Source: Seminavis robusta | Lineage: Eukaryota > Bacillariophyta > Bacillariophyceae > Naviculales > Naviculaceae | Assembly: GCA_903772945.1 (NCBI GenBank) | Contig: CAICTM010000061.1 | Location: 1 to 64,000 of the forward strand | DNA: 64,000 nt | Direction: 5' to 3' | Shown: one piece after another, positions 33,284-44,818 of the stretch | How the letters are laid out: each line of letters begins with the position of its first letter | Numbering within the stretch: the first letter of the stretch is position 1 | Made by a program: the position numbers and the translations under genes | The notes under the pieces: generated by a model | Told to the model about the DNA's origin: nothing | What the model saw: the letters and a program-made list of their open reading frames with translations, nothing else | The model's database searches: none

Positions 33284-36200
33284 ATGACCTTGTCGGAGCC
33301 TGCTGTGGATGTTGCCACTCCCAAGATGGTGGACCACAGACCCCTTGACCCGGTGTTACTTCTAGATCCTTGGTCTTGTGCCACGCCGACAAAGAATGAA
33401 GCAAACGAACTCTCCTTCGAGTGTACGCTCGACGCGTCCGGAAAACTTGACATCTCGGCCGCAAAGGGACTGTCGCTGGATTCAACTTCCGATGAAGGAG
33501 ACGATTACGAGGGAAGCGAGGGATCTGAATTGGATGATGATGGGAATGACACTGGTGAAAGACACATTGATGTTGTGTGGCCATGGTGGTCAAAGGTTAC
33601 CAATATCCTCCATCATTATATCCAAAAGTCAGTCTTGACTTTGTCAATGGCGGCAGCAAGGAATCCTATTCGATGCATAGTGACCATCCTGATCCTCTCT
33701 TTTGCCCTCATTGGCACTGGCATCATGACAAACTTTCACATTGAAGTGGATGAATCCAAGATCTACACTCCTTTCAATGCCATCTCACGCCACCACAATC
33801 AATGGTACCTGCAAGAATCTGGTTTGGCAGAAGCTGCCCGAAGCACTGTCTTGATGATTCACAACCATGGCAACAATGTACTGGGCATGGACACCATGAG
33901 CCGAGTCTTTGAGGCTCTAGACACTGTTAGGAACACTACGGGGTACAACGAGATCTGTGCCGATGGTGCTCATTGGGACGATTACAATGAAGAATTCACT
34001 TGCCAGGTTGTCTCTTCCACTCGCTTTTGGTACCACGACAAAGCATTGTATAATAGCCAAGTGAAGAATGAAACTGAGCTTGTCCAGCAACTGTCAGCCC
34101 CAGAATATCCCGGAGGAGTACCAATGATTTCAGAGTACGTCATGGGAAATCTGCAACGCGGCCAAAATGGCACAATTAGCCATGTCCCAGCCTTTTTTGT
34201 CTACATCCTCCTCACAGACAAAGGAGAGGCAACCATGGAGTTTGAAACTGCTGTTCTGGATAGGCTTGCCAACCTGCAGACGGAATGGGATGGGGATTTA
34301 TCGAACAGCCTCCGCCTAGACTATTATGCGGAAAGATCAGGAGCTGATGAGTTCCGCAGAGCAATTGATGCGGATTTGTTCCTGCTACCATGTGTCTTCT
34401 TTGTCATGGGTGCATTTACATGCTTGGTCTTTTTCCGAAGGGATCTGGTTCAATCCAGATGTCTCTTGGGAGTAGGAAGTGTTGTCTCCATTCTCTTGTC
34501 ACTGTTCGCTGGGTTTGGCCTTCTATTCATTTTTGGGGTCCCATTTACCAGCATGACACAGTTGCTTCCATTTGTGGTCTTCGGTGTTGGGTAAGCACAC
34601 AAAATGATGCTGGGTGATGTTCTTTCCTTGGTTCTTTGCTGATCTTGTTGCCTTGTTCCTTTACATAGTCTCGATGATACCTTCATAATCACTGGGGCCT
34701 ATCTAAGGACAAACAAATCTCTAGATGGGCAAGAACGAATTAGGTTGGCCATGCTTGAGGCTGGACCAAGTATCACTGCCACAACAATTACAACAGCTTC
34801 TGCTTTTCTACTTGGCCTGTTCTCTAGTGTACCATCCATTTATTGGTTATGTCTCTATGGTGAGTTTTGCAGACAGGTTTCACAAAAGAGCTCGAGTGCA
34901 CAACTTGTGACTCACAGATGATTTCCTCTGTTTCTTACTTCTCCTACCTTAGCCTTCCCAACCATTATTGTTCTTTTTCTCTACCAAATCACTTTCTTTG
35001 TGGCTATTTTGGCTTTGGATGAGAGGCGGATACAATCCAAAAGAATGGATGTCATCATTTGCTGCAAGAGGCAAGCCAGAGATGATGAAAGCAACGATGA
35101 CGAGATCAGTGAAACGCAACAAGCTGCTGCGCTCAAGTCTCCCGCCCCCTTGGCTGACAGGATCATGGCTAGGTATGCCTGTTGCCTACTTCATCCAACT
35201 GTGAGGACTCTTGTGGTGGTTTCATTCTTCACTTTCTTTGGCTATTGCATCCACCGGACTACAATGCTGAAGCAAGACATTGACATCAAAAGTCTGTTTC
35301 CCAGTGATTCCTACATGATTCCTGCTATGACCACAGTTGAAAACTTCCAGGAGAGGTCATATGCCTTCCATATCTTTTTCAGAAATGAAGATCAAGGTGA
35401 CCCCATGATACAGCAGCAAATGATATCATTTGTTGAAGAGATACAGGCCCTCTCAGCCTTGGGGGCCCCACCCCCTCTGTGCTGGGTCCGTGACCTCCAG
35501 GCGTTGCGAGAAACAGAGTTTTTTGATGTGGTCAGGGACTTGCCTTTTGAGGAACAGATCCAGTTTGCCATGAATATCCCTGCCTTCAAGGAGGCATATG
35601 GCAATGATATTGCGATTGACAGCAGCACTGGGAATATTACTGCATCAAGATGTATTATCCTAGCAAGGAATTCCCATTTGATAGCGGAAGTTCAAAACAC
35701 AATTGACTATCTGAATGGGCAAAGAGCAGTGACTGAGGCTCAAGGCATCAATCAAAACAAAGCTGGAGGGGCAGAGTCGTTCTTCACTTTTCAAAGCATC
35801 TATCTTGTTTGGGAGTTCTACAATGTTGCTATCAGCGAACTTATCATGACAACTGTGCTCAGTGTTGGTGTGGTGAGCTTTCTGTCCCTAGTCTTCATCC
35901 CGCATTGGACTGCTGTGTTCTTCATAGTTCCAATGGTCTCAGTTGTTTACATTGACTTATTGGGTAAGTGCACGAGACGGTGTCTCTACCGGTTTCACGA
36001 CTTCTCCTCCCTTGGCTTGTTGATTCGATTCCTCATGTACTGGAATTTCTGTTGTAGGTGTGATGGAGATGGCTGGCCTTGATATCAATGCAGTGACCTA
36101 TGTCTGCCTGGTGATCTCTATTGGCCTGATTGTTGACTTTCTGCTGCATATCATGTTGCGGTATGTCGAGTCTTCTGGCGTCTCTCGTGATGACAAGGTG

Positions 36201-36521
36201 AAGGAGACTCTGGAGACCATGGGCAGTTCCATTCTCTTAGGGGGCACTTCGACACTGCTTGGTATTTTGGCACTAGCTTTTAGTACCAGTATGATTGGGC
36301 GAACAGTCTTTATGTCACTTTGCTCAATGATTATACTTGCGATCGTTCATGGTTTGGTTGTGTTGCCTGTGCTGCTCTCACTGGTGGGACCTATCTTACC
36401 TGTTGAGTCAAACGGTGCATTCTGTGACGACTACAATCAACAGAAGATGGTGATCCTGACTGACTTTGCAGCATCCAAGCAGTCCACGGCACTCGCCATA
36501 ATAGACGTTACGGAAACTTAG
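33284..36521 (+). CDS. Patched/SSD-like RND permease, paralogue 3
   Basis: Exons 33284-34590, 34669-34859, 34953-35963, 36058-36521; 2,973 bases, 990 residues. Start ATG 33,284 (MTLSEPAVDVATPKMVDHRP); the frame is open earlier only from a GTG. Intron positions match paralogues 2 and 4 exactly: inside the Gly before LDD, after the CLY codons, and inside the Gly ending VVYIDLLG. Motifs: STVLMIHNHGNNVLGMDTMS in the first loop, LDDTFIITGAYLRTN in helix 4, SIGLIVDFLLHIMLRYVESS in the second half. The N-terminus is acidic (residues about 65-95) and unlike its neighbours. The tail after the last helix is short and Lys/Thr-containing. A possible AATAAA signal lies at 36,603-36,608. Role as for the family: proton- or sodium-driven movement of a hydrophobic substrate, unspecified. 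Confidence 0.87.
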
Positions 36522-36602
36522 GGATTGCTTGGGGCAATCTGGTTAGCTAGCGTAACTCACTTGGTTGGTTCTCCACTATTTGGGTGGATGTTGATTCTGA
36601 CT

Positions 36603-36608
36603 AATAAA
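36603..36608 (+). terminator. Polyadenylation-type signal of RND paralogue 3
   Basis: AATAAA lies about 82 bases after the stop. The rest of 36,522-37,893 shows no gene; a 118-codon minus frame (37,133-37,489) and its neighbours have no recognisable features. Confidence 0.4.
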
Positions 36609-37893
36609 AACTCAATTTGAGTGTCTGTTTTGTCTAGTAGCTAGCTAGTCACTGTAAAAAGTTAGTCCAGCAGAGGCGGCCTGCCTCAAACCCACGCAAG
36701 ATGGTTTTTGTCACCTTCAACTTAGGGATTGCACTCGAGGGAACTAGGGCGACTCGACTCTAGTGTGAACTGAAGCTCTGATTGTGGTCCTCGCGATTTT
36801 GCAACAGATTGTGGCGTGCCCCAGATGCATCCTTTGATCAGCTTGGGGACTCGACGCAGAACTGTTTGCGGGCGGTTTTTGCTCGGCTCAGGTTTCCTAC
36901 GACGGAGCAGCAGTAGCTGGAAGAGGAACCATTAGTTTGGAGTCGATTTTGTCTTGTTGTCATGGTTGACTGAGAACGGGCGGAGGCAAAAGCAAATGCA
37001 TCTCACCTGGTCTTCACTCGGAAGAATCGAATCCTTCACCAACGCAAATCTCTCGGCCTCGTTGGGCAGCCCGCCACACCTCATGGGAACCATTACACTT
37101 ATCCTGCTAGTATTCTGCCTTCCGTAGCAGTTTCAGTCTCCACGGCACTGTAGTCGAGCCGACTCGATGGCTGCATGAAGGCATCGGCTTAGAACCGCAA
37201 GGCTCTTTCTCGCCACTTTACAACGCATGTTGGAGGATTCGTCTGCAGTCATACAGTCATACTGGGAACAAGACTTTGGGAATGCAAATGAGTCTGAGTT
37301 CGACCAAGAGTATGAGTGACCTTGCTCTACGCAAGAGCATCCATAACGACCAGGACCACAGGGGATTGCTGCCGAGGCTCTGACGGGGACAGTGCGGACG
37401 TTGATGTTTAAAGCACGCACACAAGGATCCATGCTTTTGAAACCTTTGCACGCTTTTCGCGGCCTCGTGAAGCATCCGCTGTTTGCCATGGGTACCTGGA
37501 CGTTTCGGAATCAACATCAAAAAGTAGACCCAGCCCCAGCCCAGATTGGAGCAGAGAATGGAGCATCCACCACAAATACACAACGACCATTAGGTACTAC
37601 GTGAAGCGATAGCAGCCAACCGATCGAAGAAACATGTCGGTTCGGCTGTCACGTGAACTGTTCTTGGCTTTGATCCCTGCATGCAAAACTCCCTAACAAA
37701 ATGCCTTCATTGTAGTCCAGTCAAATTCAACAGTTCTGTTTGAACAGATGAAGCTGTACCGGCACGTCTGTTTCCACAAGGACGGTGCACGAACAATGAC
37801 TCGTCACTCGTCTTGTATCGCAGTCCTTGTGGATTGTCGTCATCATCCCAGTTGCAGATGGGTCGGTTGTTTGGATGCGATTTAGTTTCATTA

Positions 37894-38820
37894 TTACTGT
37901 CGTCCGAGGCATTTGGCAATGGCGTGAACCATCCCTGCAAACGAGGACGAGTCGGTAGAGATGCCGTCCACTCGCAATCCCAAGCTTTTTGCTCCCTTGG
38001 CCGTTACCGTTCCATGTGCCACCACCTTGACGCCTACATTGGTGGCTGCGAGAAGTCGTTGCAAACCTTCCACCTCGGCCGTGGAGGAAATGGCAATCAC
38101 GTCCACTTGTCCTTTCTTTAGCTTGTCTATGGCAATATCCGTCAACAAACCTGGGTGGATCCATCGGGTTTCGTAGGCACTGAGCCGTACGGCTTCGAAT
38201 TTGGCATCTTGCAATGCTCGGAGAAATGAGGGCACCACCGATGGCTCCGTTAACCCCACAACCTTGGGGACAGGGCATAGTACTCGTATTTTCGTGGTTT
38301 CTTGTGCCTGATAGTGCTTTTGTTTGAGCAAATCTACAATCCCTTGGGGCGTCGGCGTTTCCGGGACCAGCACACTACCTGGTTCCACTCCATGGTTGGC
38401 AACCAATGCTTCTGCGTCAGCTCCCAACGCAATGACACATGGAGTTTGCTTGGAGAAAGCTTCTTTTAGGACGCCACGTTGGTCGTGCTGGAATAATGCC
38501 TGAATCCCTCGACGAGAAGTAAACGCGACATAATTGTAGCTCTGGATATCATTCACGGCCTGCTTCAGCTCGGAAATGTCTTGGTCGCTGCACAAAGCCA
38601 ATGTCTCTATGGTTGGACATGGAACCACCTTGGCTCCAGCGTTTATCAGGTGACAATGCAATCGAGGCGCATACGCGGGAGGAGCTGTGGTCAGAACGGT
38701 CAATCCGTTCAAGATACCTTCACTTGGGTTGGAACTGTCAATGCCACAGAGGATGGATAACAACAAAAGCCACGGCATGGTCAAGTTCATTTGTGGCCGA
38801 CTTTCGTAGACAGCTTCCAT
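37894..38820 (-). CDS. Uroporphyrinogen-III synthase-like protein (HemD family)
   Basis: Single exon, 308 residues. The enzyme closes hydroxymethylbilane with inversion of ring D, a step of haem and chlorophyll synthesis that is plastid-located in diatoms. Family features are weakly conserved, but the two-lobe pattern is clear: GLTVLTTAPPAYAPRL at the first strand, YVAFTSRRGIQALF (the family's F-T-S-x-x-G/A), RVLCPVPKV, FEAVRLSAYETRW (the V-x-x-Y-x-T signature), DVIAISSTAEVEGLQRLL (second S-x-x-x-V) and VKVVAHGTVTAKGAKSLGL. The N-terminus has a hydrophobic stretch MPWLLLLSILCGIDSS that could be a signal peptide of a plastid-targeting leader if translation starts at the internal Met (38,790); no classic A-F cleavage motif is seen. 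It sits alone on this strand between RND paralogues. It could be a divergent extra copy rather than the main enzyme. Confidence 0.8.
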   Translation of the reverse strand: MEAVYESRPQMNLTMPWLLLLSILCGIDSSNPSEGILNGLTVLTTAPPAYAPRLHCHLINAGAKVVPCPTIETLALCSDQDISELKQAVNDIQSYNYVAFTSRRGIQALFQHDQRGVLKEAFSKQTPCVIALGADAEALVANHGVEPGSVLVPETPTPQGIVDLLKQKHYQAQETTKIRVLCPVPKVVGLTEPSVVPSFLRALQDAKFEAVRLSAYETRWIHPGLLTDIAIDKLKKGQVDVIAISSTAEVEGLQRLLAATNVGVKVVAHGTVTAKGAKSLGLRVDGISTDSSSFAGMVHAIAKCLGRQ

Positions 38821-39031
38821 ACTCTAGCGAGACCCCGAATTTTCATTTTGCGAGGTCATGCGGCCCACTGACGAAGGGAAAAGCAACCAAAAGGTGCGCG
38901 GAGGTGATCATTTTCTGAGGCTAGCTGGCTCGCTTAGACCGGCAGCTCCACACTGTACGAAGAAGGTGTGTCAAATATGACAAAGGCACCGGTACTTTGC
39001 GTCGTAATTTTGAAAGTCTGACTCCATTGCT

Positions 39032-39410
39032 GCAATCTTGATGCTGCTTCTCACTGTCGCAAGGATTCTAACAAGGTCCTTCGCAATGGTGACAAGAAAA
39101 GCAAGTACCTCGACGCCTGTCTCTCCCAACGCCGCCACTTTACTCCGTTTGTCGTCTCTGCTGATGGTCTCCTTGGGGCCGAAGCTGAGGCACTCGCCAA
39201 ACGTATTTCCGCTTTGCTCACTGCAAAGTGCTCGCTGCAAAGTGGGAACACCCTTACTCAGTGGTGCGTGGCTTCGTTAATGCTCGGCTCAGCCTTGCTA
39301 TTCTTCGGGCCCGCCACCTCTGCATGCATGGCTCTCGTGTCCCTGCTGGCACAATGAGCTACCGCCATTCTCTCTGGGATGCCGATGGTGCACTTGCACT
39401 CTTCCACTAA
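39032..39410 (+). pseudogene. C-terminal remnant of a diatom-type reverse-transcriptase retroelement
   Basis: In one frame DAASHCRKDSNKVLRNGDKK leads into YLDACLSQRRHFTPFVVSAD and LLGAEAEALAKRISALL. After a frameshift near 39,225 it continues as AKWEHPYSVVRGFVNARLS, RARHLCMHGSRVP and ends DADGALALFH at 39,410. The series RRHFTPFV(V)S.DG, then KW..PYS.V.GFVNAR.S.A, then R..HLC..GSR is a C-terminal signature I associate with reverse-transcriptase proteins of stramenopile non-LTR elements. A CT- and C-rich tail (39,411-39,500) follows, like an element 3' end. No catalytic domain is left. Confidence 0.65.
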
Positions 39411-40831
39411 TCTTGCCCCCTCTTACTCCCTCTCCACTTCCCCTCTACTTCCTCCTTTTGCTCGATGCTTTCCCCTTCCCCCCCTAGCCCCCCTTTTGTC
39501 CTGCTCTCGTTTTGTGGTGGGTTTGATAGGAATCGAATCTAATGCTCGGGTGAAAGTGCAAGGGTCTTGCTGAGTGTCTTGTAACACTTAATAGGGGTGT
39601 GGACCTCGAGTTCGTTGTTGTGTCCCGTGTTCTTTCGCAAAGAAGACTCCTCGTGATATCGATGCGCAGTTGGTTCAGTGTTGACTCCCGCTTCCTCGAT
39701 AAACTGTGACTCGACCCCAATTAAAAAAGGCAATTTCGACTCCCGCAGAGGACGTGAAAGTACCTCGTTTGGAAAGGGGGTGTAGGCTAATAGCTCATCG
39801 TTTGATGAAAGGGCGCTACCAGTAGATACCGGTATAGTAAGGAAGTTATCTACGGAAGCCTAGCTAGTGGCACGCTGTTGGTGATGGACTTTGGGGTTCA
39901 ATGGACATAATTTTAGCCAGCCAAGATTAGATTGATGCTGCGGCGCCCTTGGCCATTTCACACTGAACTGTGGTGCCATGCTTGTTGACATCGGGAGGAC
40001 AAGGACTTGTCACGCTCCAGTGGGGCAGCGCTTTAGCTTACCCACTTTCAGCAAGGAGCTGAATGACGTCGACTTCAGCTAGCCACAGGAGAAACAGAGC
40101 TTTGCGCATTATCGATTATTATGAGCCATCATCACAAGCGAAGCAACGATGCCGTTTGCTCGATCCCTTCTTGCGCTTGCTCGGTCCCCGGCTCTCGTCC
40201 TCACTGCGTTCGTTCTGGGACAGAACCGAAACCGTGAGTCACATCCAGAGAGGCTAACACTTCAATAATTTAAGTCAAAGGAGCTTGCCGTGAACTGAAT
40301 CATAGCTTTCTGATGCCTCGCCCATTAGGCGATACGAGTACTAACCGCATTCATCGTAACCAAGCCCAATCGGTTCCTCTGTTTCCTTGATCGAACGCTT
40401 TTTTCGTCGTGGCGGCCAGCGTTGCGACAAACTCGACGGATTGTATTTTGCAATGCAATCAGCAGTCCGTACCGGTAGCTATGAAAGCCGTACGATTTGC
40501 GTTCCTACGTTTAGCCTTCGGGGGTGGATGCCCTTAACAGAAGCAGCTTGGAAGAGCTCTCCGTGCGAGTGTGTCTGGCGGGTTTCTTGGGTTGCAGGTA
40601 TTACTAGCTAGTAACGAATCCGGTCCGAGAATCGTCCAGCCATAGAAGCGACGGAACTTCAATGGGATCATTGTAATGGCCAGCTAGTAGAGTCGAGTCA
40701 ACTGAATTCAGAAGATAAATGCTACGAACAGTTAGTTGATGAATAAGAAGTGGTACTACTAGCTAAAGGTAAACAAGTACATGATTCTCGGTCGCTGCCA
40801 ACCACACAGGCAACAACCGCGACAACCCGTG
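39411..40831. other. Intergenic region with a dispersed short repeat
   Basis: No gene supported. Bases 39,841-39,858 (GGAAGTTATCTACGGAAG) repeat the core of the flank sequence at 14,609 and 19,606. The remaining short frames have no features. The 3' end of RND paralogue 4 faces this space. Confidence 0.4.
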
Positions 40832-43800
40832 TTAGCATTCAGAAATCGTTGGAATGCCCACAAACAACTCTGAAGAAGGATCAACCTTTGATCTCATAAA
40901 TTGCTTTGTCAAGTCATGACCTTCATATGCATCCAGCTGCATGCTCCCCGACTCCATGTCAGAGAATAGAAGTGTGCGTGAAGACATCCGTTGCCTCTTT
41001 CCCTTACCCCGCAGCTTCGAGTTTTGGATCATCACATGAGAGGCAAAAGAATCATCAGACATTGGGCTGAGACAGCCTTCTCTTGTCACTTCAACAACAA
41101 GATTGCCATGAGCATCTAGACTCTGAACCGGTTCATTGCTGATAGGCCCCATCAAAGACAACACTACAGGAAGCACAACCAGACCATGTGTGACTGCAAG
41201 GATGATCATTGAGCAAAGGGAAGTGAAGATTGTTCTCATGATCATGCTGGTACTGAAAGCCAGTGGCAAAATACCCAAAAATGTTGATAACCCACCAAGG
41301 AGAATGGAACTCCCCATAGTTCTCAAGGTTTCTTTCACTTTGCCATCACGAGTGGTACAGGTTGACTCGACATATCTCAACATGATGTGAAAAAGGAAGT
41401 CAACAATTAAACCGATCGAGATAATAAGACAGACAAAAGTCACAGCATTGATATCAAGACCAGCCATCTGCATCACACCTGCGGGTAGAAAGAGAAAAAC
41501 CACAAGAGGTGAGTTCAACCAAGCACAAGCAAAGAACTGCTTTGAAATCAATCTTTCTCTTACCAAGCAAGTCAATGTACACAACTGCAACTATGGGAAT
41601 GATAAAGAATGCAGCTGTCCAATGGGGCATGAATATCAGAGTGACAACACTAACAGCAGCCATGCCCAGCAAACTGTTCATGACCAGTTCACTGATAGCA
41701 ACATTATAGAATTCCCAGTTCAAGTAGATGTCCTGAAAGGTAAAGAAAGACTCTTCCCCGCCAGTTTTGCCATGGTTGATAGGTTGTGCCATTGTGATAG
41801 CATGCTGTTCATTGAGATAGCCAACTCGGTTGTCCACATCGTCCAACAAGAAGGAATTCCTGGCTAGAATGGTGCACTTGGATGCAGATATCTTTCCAGT
41901 GGCTCCATCGATCACAATATCATTGCCATAGGCCTCTTTGAAAGCAGGAATTTCCATGGCGACTTGAATCTGCTCTTCCAAAGGTAAATCCTTGATCACA
42001 TCAAAGTACTCTGTCTCATGTAGTGCTTGGAGGTCACGAACCCAGCACAAGGGAGGCGGCGACCCTAAGGCTGGTAATGCCTGAATATCTTCCACAAAGG
42101 ATATCATTTGCTGCTGCACTGATGGGTCGCTTTGATCCTCATTTCTGAAAAAGATATGAAAGGCATATGAACGTTCTTGGAAATTATTGACAGCGTCTAA
42201 GGCATGAACCACGTAGGAGTCATTGGGGAACATGGTCTTGACATCAAAATTTTGCTCCATCATGGCAGCTCTGCCAAGGCAGTAGCCAAAGAAGGTAGAA
42301 AATAGACCCAAGACAAGAACCTTCAGCCCAGGATGGAGAAGGTAGTGAGCATACCAAGCCATAACCGTGTCAGCAAAGTGTATCGCTTGATGATCTTTAT
42401 CTTCATCACCCTGCAATCCAACTTTCTCCGGATCATTCTCCATAAGCTCATCATCATTGTAACTGGAGCCCTTGCAGCAACTGATGACATCCATTCTGCT
42501 GGCTTGTACACGCCTCTCATCCAAAGTCAGGATGGCTACAAAGAACGTGATTTGGTAAAGAAAGTCGATGATAATGGTGGGAAAGGCTGTGAATGAAGAA
42601 GAGGACACAAGGTGAGTCATCAATATAGCCTTCTCAGAGAAAACGTTGTATGAACCCACCATAGAGACAGAGCCAATAGATTGCTGGAATACTAGAGGTC
42701 AACCCCAGAAGGAAGGCAGAAGCTGTAGTTATGGTTGTAGCACTGATGCTAGACCCAATTTCGGTGATGGCTTCTTGGATTCGTTCTTCAGGACTCAGAG
42801 AGGCATCTGACCTGAGAAAGGCTCCAGTTATGATAAAGGTGTCATCCAGCCTGTACAGTGTCACATACACAGCAACATTGGAACATATTAGAACTAGCCA
42901 GAAGAAGACAGACAGTCAGAAGAAGACAAGCAAGTTCTTACCCAATACCAAAGACTACAAAGGGCAGTAGCTGTGTCAAACTGGTGAATGGGATCCCACA
43001 GCAGAAGATAATGCCAAAGCCACTGCATAGTGAAAGGACAATGGTCACAACGCTTCCCACTCCCAAGAGGCATCTGGATTGGACTGCCTGGCGCTTGTAA
43101 AAGACAAAGCAGGCAAATCCACTCATGATGAAAAAGCCAACACCAAGGAGGTAGAGGTCCTCATCTATTGCTCGACGAAACTCATCTGGTGCTGATCTCT
43201 CGGCATAGAAGTCCAGGCGAAGATCAGTGGAATCATCCTCATCCCACTGAGCTTGTAGGGTGGCTAGCTTTTCGAGGACAGCTGCTTCAAATTCCAGTGT
43301 CTCCAATTCCTTGTCAGATAGCATAATGTAAACAAAAAAGCTCGGGACAAAGGTTATGGTCCCATTTTCATCCCGCTGTGGATTGCCCATGGAGTATTCC
43401 TGTCCAATGGGTGCTCCACCTGGGTATTCTGAAGCTGATAACTGCTGAATCAAATCATCATCACTCTGCACTTGGCTCTCAAACAATGCTTTGTCATGAT
43501 ACCAAAACCGAGTAGCAGATACAATCCGACAAGTGAATTCCTCTTTGTAGCTGTCCCAGTAGGCTCCATCGTTGCAGATGTCGCTGTATCCCGTTGTGTT
43601 CCGAACCGTGTCCAAGGCCTCAAATGCTTTTGCCAATGTAAACGCATTGAGCACATTGGCACCGTGGTTGTGAATCATCAGGATAGCAGGTCTTGTATCT
43701 TCCTTGAGACCGGATTCTTGAAGGTACCAGTTGTAGTGCTGACGAGACACACTGTTAAAGGGTGCATAGAGCTCCTTCTCATTGACGTTGACTTGAAAGT

Positions 43801-44818
43801 TGGTGGTCAGGCCGGCTGCCATGAGGGCCACGGAGAGCACAATGATGGTTCCAATGCATACCACTGGGTTGCGGGCAGCCGCCATAGCCAGAGTCGAAAC
43901 AAACTTTTGATTCGCAGTATGAAGAACCTGGGTGACTTGGGTCCAAAGAGGGAACAGGACAGTCCTTTTGTGGTTGTTGTGGTTGTTGCCAGTGTTATCG
44001 ACGGCCTGGACAAGTCCACGGTTGGTCCCATCAATGAGTTCTGTCTCTTCGGTGTCATCACGTGAACCCGATGCAACGGATCCTCCCATAACAGTACTAG
44101 CGGTGGACGGTTGTCGCTTTGCAGTACGAGTTGGCTTGACTATTGGCGTGGTGTTGTCGTCCGAGTTAGGAGGGGTGTTGGATGCATCCGTTTCCGTGTT
44201 AAGTTTGTTACTGTCGCGAGTGTCGGCTACAGTGCTGCTAGCAGGCTCGTTGGGCTTAACTTGGGGCGTACTGGTGGCCACTTCCTTTGTTGTGGGAGTC
44301 ATTCCTGTATCTTCGGATCCATCCGCACTGCTGCTATTGTTCGTACTGGCTGCTTCATCCTCGGGGCTGTTGATCTTGTTTTCTTCAGTCACCGGCGGGC
44401 TGTGAGCGCTGCTTCCCTGATCGTCGCCCGTGGTATCTGCTTGGACTTGACCCTTGTTGGTTTCGACGGTTCCATTATCAGTGCTATCGTCAATAAATCC
44501 AGTATCCGTGGGGATGGCCTGAGTGGAAGAGACAGGCTCGGGAATGCTAGGGGTATCCTTCTTGTCGCTATCAGTACTAGTAGTCTCCGTTGGCTCAACG
44601 ATGGATCCATTATCTGTGCCAGCAACTCCGTTATCCGAAGCGCTAGCGGTAGCCTCAGGGGTAGCCTCAGAGGTATCCTCAGGGGTATCCACAGGGGTAT
44701 CCTCAACTTCGCCGTCGGTAGCGGGGGTATCATCGTCATTCTTCTGAATTGGCTCCACGAGGGTATCGACGTTGCCTTCGGTATTCGAAGGCGACTCGAC
44801 GTTGGTCTCGTTCGTCAT
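40832..44818 (-). CDS. Patched/SSD-like RND permease, paralogue 4, with long acidic N-terminus
   Basis: Minus-strand exons 44818-42942, 42850-42660, 42586-41564, 41478-40832; 3,738 bases, 1,245 residues. Start chosen at ATG 44,818 (MTNETNVESPSNTEGN); the frame is open to a GTG three codons earlier. The first 260 or so residues are Thr/Asp/Glu/Ser-rich, with no Cys and tandem-like EDT.E.TPEATASAS units, and look disordered and cytosolic. Then the family layout: first helix (VCIGTIIVLSVALMAAGLTT), Cys-containing loop, LDDTFIITGAFLRSD in helix 4, HIFFRNEDQSDPSVQQ, and SIGLIVDFLFHIMLRYVEST. The C-terminal tail is about 85 residues longer than in paralogue 3 and has a basic patch (KLRGKGKRQRMSSR). 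Introns are at the same three places as in paralogues 2 and 3. It is transcribed towards paralogue 3 and separated from it by the HemD-like gene and a retroelement scrap. Confidence 0.87.
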
